Below, in pieces: positions 1-10,900 of a stretch of DNA of 64,000 bases. The notes under the pieces are model-generated. The model did not search any database, was not told the DNA's origin, and saw only the letters and a list, made by a program, of their open reading frames with translations. Origin of the DNA: Metarhizium brunneum (Eukaryota; Ascomycota; Sordariomycetes; Hypocreales; Clavicipitaceae); the NCBI RefSeq assembly GCF_013426205.1, contig NC_089422.1:1612001-1676000 (forward strand). The letters are read 5' to 3'. A program made the position numbers and the translations under genes. Numbering within the stretch: the stretch's first letter is position 1; every line of letters starts with the position of its first letter.

Positions 1-1169
1 GGCAAAGACGGTTCGAAAGGTGCGCTGCCGACGTGTTGACGGCGTGGCGGGTGGTTTTGTATTTTGCTAATGAGCGATTAGACAGCAGCTCTATTCCGCC
101 TGGTGCCGAGTCGCAGCCAGCGATACATGTGGGCAAGAATTCTGCCCTCGCTGCCAGTAAGTGCGAGCTCTACGACCCGGCGTTTGATGGGGTGTGCCGA
201 CTGATGATTCGTCATGTCCAGATTGCAATTACTGTACCGGCTATATGTGCGGCCTTGAATATAGCTGCTGCGATCCTTACCCAGTTTGCAGGTACACTAC
301 TGAGTGCCGCTGCTACGCTTGGTAGGGCGTCGACGTGAGGACGTTTCGCCTACAGATTTGGAGTTGTTCCGATTCCAAGTGTTGATGTGGCCTGCGTGGG
401 CGGAATTGGATCTTGCTGTGCAACTGTCGTTGGTGTAGCATGCAAACAGAATTACATGTTCAAGTGCAGAGAGCATCGTGGCGAGGTATCCGGAATTCAT
501 GGCTCAGGTGGCGAAAGACGTGGGAGAGGGAGTCTTATTCTAGCAACTAAACACATTTCGAACCAGTCGCACATTTGCCTTGGTGAAGAGCGTGTCGGTC
601 ATTTGTGCCAACACCTAGGTTGATGACCATATCGGTTCGGTGACTTTGTTCATCTGATCAAATCGCGAAAGGGCATCCAAGAGGCATGGACTCCTCAACC
701 TTGAGTTCCCAAACCCCGGGCTCATCCTAAACAAAGGCCCATTTCTTATCCGGACCAACTTCTGTAAAGATGACCCTCGAGAATGTACTTGTCGCCTCCC
801 TTTCCGCCAGGCACAACTCCGCCCAGAGCCCACGTCAACCACGCTTGCACGCCTCATCGACTCCGGAGCGTGGGCTTGCCGTAGTACGGATGTACCATGT
901 AATTCAGGTGATGATGGCGTCCGGATTTGCCATCCTTCCTTCTTCGTGAATTCGCGCCGCGTAGCAAACCGCGGAAGTGCCAGATGGCGCAACACAAGGC
1001 GCCGCAGGGCAAGGCTGCCGTTCACAATCGCAAAAGCGGCCGGCGATGGAGTAGGATCAATTGATGCCTATAAGAGCCCTTTTAGTAACTCGAGAGTCGG
1101 CCCGGAGAAAAGTGACATGCACAAGGCATCGGAAATAACTGCGAATGGTTGCAGGTGACAGTGGACGAC
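1..1169. other. Left edge, no gene recognised
   Basis: Short open frames occur on both strands but none shows a recognisable domain, codon bias or splice-linked continuation. No RNA gene or transposon end was recognised. The stretch lies downstream of the mpaB-like remnant. Confidence 0.5.
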
Positions 1170-1530
1170 TTACATCATGGCTGTTCTGAGTCGTTGGCCC
1201 ATCAGCACACCGACGCAGTCTTGGGCAAATGAGCGAAATGGTTTCGGAACGTAGTACAGTAGCAATGCAAATAGCTCATTGGCCGTTTGTTTGTTTGCGG
1301 AAGCAGGCACCATGGGTTGCGACTCGTACTGCAAAGCCCACTCTGTAATGCCACTGGTCTTTGTAGAACTCGATGCCATTTCGCCAAGAATGACGCTTCA
1401 AGTAAGGATTCTGGTTCATTCGTTCCATGGCTTGGCGCGCTCGCTCCTCACCTGGGCCATGGGCCATGAATTCTCCGATAAGGACGGCTGTATCTCCATA
1501 TCGCTTGCTTGCGTTTTCGGGTTTGCTCAT
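1170..1530 (-). pseudogene. Decayed mpaB-type (rubber oxygenase/LCP-like) protein remnant
   Basis: Two pieces of one family sit in different reading frames. The upstream piece (from an ATG at 1530) reads KPENASKRYGDTAVLIGEF followed by a HGPGEERARQAMERMN stretch, like the N-terminal half of fungal ER-bound mpaB-type oxygenases. The downstream piece (1379-1170) contains WALQYESQPMVPASANKQTA and ends VLMGQRLRTAMM, like the C-terminal end of the same family. About 60 residues expected between them are missing, the frame changes, and a stop (TGA) lies just 5' of the second piece. No intron with a usable donor reconnects the two. The family holds heme oxygenases; MpaB itself acts in mycophenolic acid synthesis. 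The family call is from remembered patterns, and the pseudogene status is inferred from the frame break plus the missing middle. Confidence 0.55.
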
Positions 1531-2042
1531 GTATGGCCCTCTTGGTGGCTTGCGAACATGTCAAATGAAGTCCCTGCAACCGCCATCCCCTTGGTACGGG
1601 TTCAATCAATTGATATCTTATGCTTTCATTCCCTCGCGGTGCCGGCACCAATAACAATCTCTTAGTTGCACCACTCGCTGCAGTTTAATGGTCTGGTACA
1701 ATTGAGACAACATTGAGATTTCAGGGCAAACATGATTGGCTGGGCTTGTCGCCAGCCGAGGCGTTCCCCTGCTTTGGCGGGTTCTGGCATTTGACTCCAT
1801 CAAGACAATGCCGAACATTGAAGGACCCAGTGCGGGGAAATCGTCATGATTGGCTCCGAATGAAGGCTATTCGATTCTTAAACGGCGGCGGTTCAATGTT
1901 GCCTATTTGAGGTCACGTTATCGGAGCCGGGAATCGATTCTATTCTCCGTTCCATGCAGAAGACCGGTGTCTATTCCCACAGACATTCACCATTTCCACA
2001 ATCCATTCCTCTTCATTCATCTGGCCTTTACGAAGAGGCGTG
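1531..2042. other. Intergenic, promoter side of the Zn2Cys6 gene
   Basis: No further exon of the mpaB-like remnant could be followed upstream of its ATG at 1530, and no other gene is apparent. It must contain the promoter of the regulator starting at 2043. No recognisable motif stands out. Confidence 0.4.
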
Positions 2043-4539
2043 ATGAGACGCACGGCGAGAGCAAGAAAAGCCTGTTCATGGTGTCGGCAGAAAAAAGTAA
2101 AATGCGACGCTACGATATCGGGGCCCCCTTGTACGCAGTGTAAGCTACAGGGAGCAATTTGCCGATTCAGAACGAGGAGTGGAAAGAGGTAGGATTCAGT
2201 TCTCCATGATTGACTCTCAATACCATCTACTAATAGCCCGGCCGTCACCATAGAGATTCGGCGCTGCTGGCGGGCGGCGTGGAAGAGCATGGTCCTCCAA
2301 GAGTCGTCAGCCCCAGCCATACATGCACATCACGGCCCATCGTGCCCCAGCTTCCCCATCATGTGCATTTCTATATGCTGCCATTTCTCGAGCTGAATGA
2401 CAAATCCACCTTGAGCCAAGCCGATCTGGCCCTTCTTGCGGCGAATGGATGTCTAAGTATACCCGACAAGAGCTTGACCGACGACTTCCTGAGGCAGTAT
2501 TTCTTATACGTTCATCCATCCACCATTGTGGTTGATGAGGCGGAATTCTGGAGAGCGTATGAGAACAGTCAAAAGGGCCATGCATGCAAAATTCCCCTGC
2601 TTTTGTTTCAGGCGATACTGTTTGCTAGTGCTCCGTATGTCGACGTGTCAACCCTTCAAAAATGCGGATTCAAGGACCGGCGCCACGCATTGTGCACACT
2701 ATACCATCGAACAAAGGTACAAATCAGGCCGCAGCTCACCCGTCATCTTGAATTCATGCCACTGACAAACGCAGCTTCTTTTTGAAATCAAAACAGAAGA
2801 TCGGCCCCGCTACCTGTCTTCCGCTGCCGTCCTCCTCACATTCTACACTCCTCCTACGAATGCTCACGCCGCAAACTCGTGGCTCGACCGTGCAATTCAA
2901 CTTGGAAAGCTAGCAGAAACACATCCAAAGACTTGCAAGGAAAGTGTAAAACAACCTAATCCGCAGCCAACTTGGAAAAAACGACTATGGTGGTCCATTT
3001 TAATTCGCGATAGAAGTCTCTGTCTCGGCCTGCGTCGAAAACCTCTCATGACGTCCAAGGAATTAAAGTTTGTCAGCAGTCCTATTGAAGACGAGGAGCT
3101 CATGCGGGAAATCTGCGAATCCCGCGTTTACGACAGGCCAACGAAGCATGTCTTGGCAGGCATATTCCGCGAGCAATGCCAACTGGGCTTGCTGCTGACC
3201 GCCATGGTCTCGCTGGGCGCCGCGCCAAACAAGAAATCTTGCTCCTCTGCGTCCCAAGACGAGATCGACGCCATATTCTCCACCATATCCTTGACCAAGA
3301 AAGCGCTGGCTGACTGGATGGCGTTTTCTCGTCTTCCCGCACGATTAGCAGAGGATCCTCCCGTCCCCGTCAGGCGAAACATCAAGATCACCTTGATGTA
3401 CTACCAGTACGTAGTGACCTTGCCCTGCAGAAAGCGCAAGCTAAATGAAAAGGTAGTGCTGCGTGCATAGATATTGCTCATTACGAGTCTATGCTTCTCG
3501 AAGGGTATTGCAACTTTGACCGACCCATATATCATGAGCGATTTCGGAATGTGGGCAAAATGTTGCACAATTCGATGGCCGAGTTGATTCAAATTATGGA
3601 GGGATTCAGCCAAGAGGAGAAACATCATGGCTTTCCCATCTCCTTGTGCGTATCAGCCCCGCCAAAGGTGAAGAGGAAATCCCGGCTAAATCTAAATACA
3701 GGCTTGCTTTTGTTGAAATGCCACTCATCATTGCCGCAATCGACCTGAAACTCTCCCCATCAACTTTGGAGATGGAAACTCGACGACGACGCTGGCAAGC
3801 TTTGGGGAGGCTTCACTCTGCTTGTGGGAGGGCATACGATGTAGCCGATGTCATGAGCTCATGTACGAACCAATTACTCCGCCTGGCGTATGATTTTACA
3901 CGCCAGATATTTCTGGGCAATGGTCATGGGCCGGACGATGCGGCGGTGCGTCGGAATGACCGTCGATCTGGATCAAGTCGAGCACAAAACTGGGGTGACG
4001 CATTCGTGCTGTTTCCACGCGCATACCTGATGATATCCGCCTCAGTCGACTACTATCTCTGCGAGGGAGAACTGCCTTCTTCAAGCTGCCTGCCCGAGTT
4101 TGTGCAAAGCTCCTTGCCTTTAGGCGTTGCCGTGGTTTTTGAAATCGACCTCCCATGGTCTCCGAATGACTCGGACCAAGACCCAAGCCGGGCACGTTTG
4201 CAAGAGAGTATCCCGGCGCAAGACTATGCACCTTTGTTGGTTCGGGGGACTACTGTCTATGCTCGGCAACTGGGTCAGATGACTGAGTATCAGGAGGCTG
4301 CACGATCGGATACAACCGTCTTTTCGACAGTGGAATGCGCAGTCAGGAATCACAATGAGACTGGCATTAATCTTAATTACTTTGACATGACTGCTATGTC
4401 AGAGACAACACGACCTCAAACAGAAAACCAGAAATCGGATGACTCCCAAAACCAGATATTCTCAGGGACACTAAACGGCGTTGCTACGCCTGGTTATGAA
4501 ACAGAATTATGGCCACTTTTTCAGCTTATTACGCCATAG
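2043..4539 (+). CDS. Zn2Cys6 fungal-specific transcription factor (Ctf1-beta/FarA-like middle domain)
   Basis: This is a nuclear DNA-binding regulator. Residues 11-38 form the binuclear zinc cluster (CSWCRQKKVKC, then CTQCKLQGAIC). A fungal-specific factor domain follows, with the hallmark WWSILIRDRSLCLGLRRKP around 2989-3045. My model has five exons: 2043-2188, 2254-2716, 2775-3410, about 3488-3645 and 3702-4539, giving about 746 residues. The introns at 2189-2253, 2717-2774 and 3646-3701 keep frame cleanly. The third intron (about 3411-3487) is uncertain: the acceptor that keeps frame trims a plausible IAHYES stretch. The overall pattern resembles cutinase transcription factor 1 beta-type regulators, but the target genes cannot be told. 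It lies convergent to the peptide transporter and 14 kb from the PKS cluster core, so a role in the cluster is only possible. Confidence 0.8.
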
Positions 4540-5458
4540 TGAGCTTTATGCCGTTGTACGTTATAAAATACAGTTGGAGTATTATATTATCTAGGTCCTG
4601 TGCCATCTTGTCGCATACAGATGCGACAATGAATATAGCGGCACAAGTGACAATGGCCGCTGCAACGGCATAAGTAGTAACGGGGGAAGACATGCCAATG
4701 TTTTTTGTTAACAGGAAGACAGTCTGGGACAGCCGTAGATGTGTCATGTGCGGATGATGTGACTGGTCCGAAGAATTTGCAGTGCTATGTCACCAACGGG
4801 CAAGCCAAGACAGAGAAGCGCCTTTCTTAACTACCTTTGAAAACTACGAAGTTGATCCCCAACAGTTTCGAGTATCACTACTCACGGGTTGCCGTGGACG
4901 TGCTAATCATGTCGAGTGACGTGGCCCAGGCATGATGATCTGACCTAGCAAGCAGGAATATCTCCTAATGGGGCAACTTTGCCTCGGATCGTCGAGAAAT
5001 ATCACCGGGCTGGCTTACGTCGCCACCGGGTCGTCGGTGGTGACAGACTCGGTGATCCGAGGTTGAGGGACCGGAGCCAGAGAGTCTATATGTGCACCAG
5101 AAGAATATTCCGAGTTCAATCTCGGCCTGCGGCTGTGCTTGTTGGCTAGCAGATAACCTATTGCCGTCGTGGCAAGTATCTACGCTCTGGCTTGGTTGAA
5201 GTTGGGAGTAGGGGTCGACAGGGAGCAATTTTGGACTTTTGGCTGGCAATGCTTCCTCCACTGACTGTCAAACACAAGCTAAGATGGCCCAAGTGCTTCT
5301 TTTCTCTGCAACGCAATGCCGCGTATAGGTGTTGTGAGCGAGGAAACCGCATTCAATCTGACAGCAACATGCATTCCTTGATTATATATTGCATGTGGAT
5401 TGGTCCGACTACAGCGTGGTATATGTTCATCAACACAACACATGTAAATCTATTACAA
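4540..5458. other. Convergent intergenic region
   Basis: This lies between the 3' end of the regulator and the 3' end of the peptide transporter. It holds only weak shadow frames, and nothing else was recognised. Confidence 0.5.
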
Positions 5459-6379
5459 TCAGCGGCGATCTGTCGGCACCGCCTCAGTATCCTCAATGAT
5501 CTCAGCTTCCGCAGCCTCACTAGTCTGGGTAGTGGAAAGTACATATTCCTCCTTATCAATGTGCTTGAAGATGAACCACTACCGAGAGATTAGTCAAGTT
5601 GATTCTGACAAGATGAAGCAAGGGAATCATGTATCTTCACGTACAAACCCAACCGTCACGATAGCTCCCAAGATGGCTGGCCCAGCAAAGTCCCAGATCA
5701 AATGGGGATCGGCAATGGCGGCGGAAGCAGCGAGGTTCACGATGTAGGCAAAACCCGTGTTGAAGAGGTTGATGGCTGACACCAAGCCCCTCATGTTAAT
5801 CGGAGCGCGCGAGTAAGCGATGCCGTAGGCTGTAAACATCATGTCAGCAAACAACGAGCGGGCGAAAATACGATGGTGCGGCAGTGCAGCATACCAGGTA
5901 CGTTGATAAAGAGCTCCGAGAATCCACCCAATGCGTACGGAATGGCCTCCCACCACAATGAGATGGGCGAGACTAGACCATTGTCCACGCAGTAGGGATC
6001 GGAAGAGCCATACCAGCCGCAAGGGGACGTCTGATATGCCTTGTACGTGAGCACGGCGTAGCCAATGCCCGCCAGAGTGCTGAGGAAAAACCCGGTACAG
6101 ATGCGAGCAACAGGGCCGTAATGGATTCTGCCCTTGCGCAAGAGGGGGTAGACGCCGTACTAGAGTACTCTGTGTCAATACCTGACCTATTTCTACTTGT
6201 GATTGACTTGTGCTTGTCGGACGGTCGGAACAACTTACGTTGAGAAGAGGTCCCAGTAGAATGATACTGAGCGAGTTGAAGTTGCCAATGACATCGTTGG
6301 GAACACCGTTACCGGTGAGCATGGTGCCCAAATAGTTGGCCGAATTTCCCAGACTGCATTGCCCAAAGTCAGCAGGGTC

Positions 6380-6410
<31 letters not shown>

Positions 6411-7920
6411 AAATCGGTCAATGCTTCAAAAGGCAAGCTACGCAAACATACCCGTTGTCGTTCCAGTACTGTACAGGGAAGAAGCAAAACATGCCAGTTG
6501 CCTGCATAGTCCGCTGCACATCCACGACAAACTCATCGCTGTAGCGAGTCTCGGGGGACAGTCCTTTTTGCGCCCTGACGGACGGCTTGGCGTTTTCCCA
6601 CCAGCCTGCGCGTCCGATCCTGAAGATGCCGCCATTCGCCATGCCGTGGCCGATGGCCCGGAACACATTGGGAAGGTCAGAGCCGCCGGGCTTGTGAAGA
6701 ACGATACGCGGCTTCAGCCACAACAAGAGGAGAGGCAGGGGGAGGTAGAGAAGCAACGGAAGCAAAAAGGCCAGCCACCAGCCTACATATCTTGCCGAGT
6801 ACGAGGTTGCCGTGGACATGAAGGCGCCAATGTTGATGAGCAGATAGAACCACAACATGACTCTCTCAGTAGAGTGCTCGGGGTCCTCAATCACCCGCTC
6901 GCCCGATTTGAGCGTGACTACTCTCGGTACGTGGGACTTCATCTGGTCAAGCAACAAAGGTGTGACGTTGGGTTTGAACATTGCTGAGACCATGTTAACC
7001 GGTGGCCCTTGACAGGCTTGGGGTGACAGGAAAGGACTGCTTACCAGCTCCAATCGCCAGGATGTATACACCAAGGAAGAAGGGGATCTTGGCGGTGCCG
7101 TTGGCAATGAGCTCCTTGGCGCCGCCGGCAACGATGAGAATATGCCCGACGCCGCAGATGATGACGCCCCAGAAAATCATGGGGTACCGGCCAAATCGCG
7201 TGTCGGCGAGATACCCAACAAAGAGCGGAAGGCAGTAGGCTAGCAAACTGAAGGACTGGGTGGTGGCATTCTATTTCGCGCAATGGATACATCGGTCAGT
7301 GCCGGGCGACGATGGACGCTGCCCGAGGGCGCAACGAGAAGAGCGTCAATCGCAGGAAACTTACGGCAATGGCCTCTCCCATGCCCAGAGCACCCTGCGT
7401 ACTCTGACTTCCGGCGGCGACGGCACCGTAGCCATTGCCCCCCTTGGGCAGCGGCCTGTTGATGTAGTTTGTCCAGATTTGGGCGCAGCCTAGTGAGACA
7501 TGGATAAGCGGCTGCTTCAAAATTCATGTCGATGCTTCATCGGCGCCGGTGACCTACCATAGTAGGAAGCGCGCTCGCAAAACTCGACAGCACAGAGGAG
7601 GTACGCGACCGTGGGAATCTTTCCAGGCACGCGGCGGAGAGTGGCGAATTCCTCGTCCGTCGGCTTGTCCTCGTAGTCCTTTCTCATGATGGCCACTTCG
7701 TTGTCGTGGTCGTGCTCGCGGGCGATATCAAAGTCATTGATGGACCCGGGGCCGTGCTTTTCGTCGGCCACATGAGCTGGCCGGAGCTCGTTTGGAGCTT
7801 CCTTTTCTGCCGCTGAGTGAAGCGTGTTAGTTCAATGTTGGTATTCGGGGGACAAGGCCTCCAAGGCTGAAGCTAGACAAGACCAGTTGCGATGAGATGG
7901 GACTCAGGATACATACCCAT
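5459..7920 (-). CDS. POT/PTR2-family proton-coupled di/tripeptide transporter
   Basis: A plasma-membrane peptide importer of the PTR2 family. Conserved stretches appear in order: CERASYYGCAQIWTNYINRP near the first helix, GYLADTRFGRYP, VMLWFYLLINIGAF, GWWLAFLLPLLLYLPLP, NDVIGNFNSLSIILLGPLLN, YQTSPCGW, GLVSPISLWWEAIPYALGG and a final WFIFKHIDKEEY. The model has nine exons: 7920-7917, 7812-7558, 7489-7365, 7270-7045, 6983-6452, 6353-6239, 6159-5895, 5829-5645 and 5578-5459. All join in frame to give 608 residues, close to the family's usual length. The first exon is only ATGG, spliced through a 104-nt intron (GTATGT donor, CAG acceptor); the first longer exon has no in-frame ATG before the conserved region. 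The start is therefore the weakest point. A poly-T tract lies in the intron at about 6390-6410. Family identity is secure; the substrate is inferred. Confidence 0.88.
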
Positions 7921-10900
7921 GATGGGAGTTGCTGAATTGCTGGCTCTGCCTATGTCCCGAATCCGCAACGTAGTTGAAAGGGATATACATCAAGTGCAAA
8001 CCTCGCCGTGAACCACCGAATTGCGCTTCATGGTCCTTTTGTATCTCTGGAGACTCGTGATCTGTGGCCCATCTCGAGCAGGATTCCAGGACGGGTTCTG
8101 GCAACTTGTGAAACTAAACCTACATATTGTATATACAACATAAGCTGCTGACCAGGTCTGGCTGCTGATTCGACGCCACGCGGTCCTTTGTCTCCAAGCC
8201 CCCCGCTTCCCGAATCGACATTGTGCCGGTTATCCATTGCGACCTTCCTGTTGCAGTAAAGCTGTCTGGTCGCGCTGGTAGAGCCCAGCCGGGTGGGAAC
8301 TGGGATTATCCAGCCACGAGGACGCCCTACAAAAGGTCCCCGGGGGCTTTAATTGGCGCGATATTGGCCTGAGATTGTGTCAATCCGTACATGTACGGCG
8401 TAAAGGGCCAGTCAATTGTGTGCTCTTATCAGCCCCCGAGCTGGAGCATGCACCAAGGCGTCAACTTGAACTAAAGTTGGCAGCAGGTTTACATCCGAAA
8501 TTAGCCTGGTGATAACGGGGGATGGCAGAGGCGCGTGATATGAGCAATTTTTGGTTCTACCAGACGCAACCAACGACAGCTGCGTCTAGACTTGCGCCCA
8601 GCAGTGTAAAACGGCCATGTGAAGCGATTCCCCAATCGCGACCATCTAAGCAGGCATATTTCCGACCGTGAACATGTCAGGGCTCCTCCTCGGGCAGGTC
8701 TTGATGCCAAGAGAAAACTGCTTGGCACAGATCGTGAGAAGATCATGGCGTGGTACATGGATCGTTACTGTGGAGGCACGCGGACATGTCGTGTCCTTGC
8801 CGCCACGCGGCTAAAACCAACCAAGAAACATGTCGCAGTGACATATTGACTGGAGTACTCGCGCAATCTGAACATTGAAGGCTCACCCTTGTCTATTCCC
8901 AGGGGCCCGTTGCTCGCGCAAATGCGCCAAACAGGACCAGACCGAAGCCACCGCGCCTCTGCTGGCGACCACCAACATCATTCGCAGCATGATGCCCGAC
9001 GACTATTTGCCTCTTCCCCCTGAGAGATTGCTGAGCCGCAGAGCCGCAGAGCCGTGGAAATCCGATGAGGACAAAGGACCTTTTGATATGGCGTTGCTAG
9101 CCCACCACCACGAGCCCGTGGCCATGGTGTGGCGGTCAAAACGGCGGCCACATGGCCTGGGCACTTATGCTTTACTGTTTAACTTAAACAAAAACGCCAT
9201 TCGGGTTCATGCCATGCTGCCAAAGCTCCCGTGTCGCGTACTATGCCCCGATTCTGCCATCAGTTGATGCTCTGTGAACCCGCTTCGGGTTGTCATTGCA
9301 ACGTCAACGTCGCCCAAGCACCCCGGTTAGGCCGGGCACGTACCGTCTCTGCCAGCTATTGATGGGGATGGCAATGCGTACCAGCCCATCGGTGCGTGCC
9401 CATGGGGTTCTGTGGAGTTGAGATCGAGTTGATCTGACTCGTTGAAGTAGAACCACAAGCCGGACTTCCGCAGCGGGCATATCCCCCAAAGACTTGGCTT
9501 ATAGCCCGGTCTATTTGTTAGGTAAAAGCAACCGGCGTCAGACACTCAATGGAGGATTCGCCGGTGCTCAGCCCGTGTCAGGGATGTCAAATGTTGGCCA
9601 GCTTGGATTGGTAGATGTTGCACAAAGCACGCCACCAACTATTGCCCGTGCTTTTGGCTGGAGCAAGCCACCCCTCTCTAGTACAATGACAACCTGGCCA
9701 GTTCTCTCAGTCATTTGAGATAACGAAATGAGGTGGGCTATCCGTGGCAGCCCCCCATGGCGGCTCGGATGTCGCGGGATGGCCAAGCTGGAGCAGCCAC
9801 GGGCGAGAGCCAGGTCTCAGTCGTGGACGCACCATGAGCCTCTGACTCCTTGACTATGTCACGAGACAAGAGTGAGCTGGCTGTTCCCATTAATTTTATT
9901 CTTTCGAGACAACAGCTTAAACGGATAACAGTAGCTACAAGTGTTGAGGGCGCTTTCTTACAATGGCTACACACAACACATGCGAGAAGGTAGCTTAAGA
10001 AAATTGACCCTTTAGGCTGTGCAGGAGCAGGTATGTACCACTCTTGGACGGAGATTTCAACTGTAGTCAAATACCTGGGAGGCGACCAATATCAACCCCA
10101 TTCATCCTTGACATTGTTACTCCTACTCATATTACTTGAGTCGAGTTCTATTAATTACCAATCGCAAATCTCTTCGGCATCAGCAGCCATAGAACCGTAG
10201 TAATCGGGTCTACGCCCAAGTTTGGCGGTATGATCTTTCCGTTGCCGCCGCGATGCTATCGGCAGGTAGAGGCATTAATACTGTGTTCGGCAACGGATCA
10301 CGCACAGCGTTTGCGTCAACGAGTAGGCAATTTAGGTCATAAAATGAGTCATCTAGCAGGGCCTTGTCTGCTGGAAGCTTCAAACTAGGCTGCAAGCTTC
10401 AAATTACGAGCCAGCTGGCTAACTCTACGGAATGATGGCCATTTCAATGTTCAACTATAATGGCCTCAATTCCCTCCATAGATAGATTTAATTAAGGACT
10501 AATTCCACCGTTTAATGAGATCCTTGGATTTTAATTGTGATAGTTTATACCGTCGTCTCAACAGCTGGTGTTGTCAGACACGTTGAGAATATGATTCGAG
10601 ATGGAAGGGTTAACGCCAAGTCCGAGACAACATTTGCTCGGCCGCGACATTGTCTAGCCCATGCCTTTCCCACGAATCCGGCCGACGTATGGGGCTGTAA
10701 TAACCTCCAAACATGACTCGGGTGAGTCTCGTGTGGGCTCTTTTATGACGTCGTTTTGCAACCCGACCGACAGGTAGCGTATTTCATTTGGGGGTTTTAT
10801 TAGTCGCGGCCACAATTCCCAGGTACACACCCTTGAGTTTCTCATCTCAAGCTGAACGTCTCTTATATTAGATGTAAACATATTACAACGGATGCAATGT

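Noticed and set aside
4529..4747. 72-codon minus frame with a hydrophobic stretch
   Set aside because: It overlaps the 3' end of the Zn2Cys6 gene and consists of one hydrophobic run without family resemblance; chance is likely.
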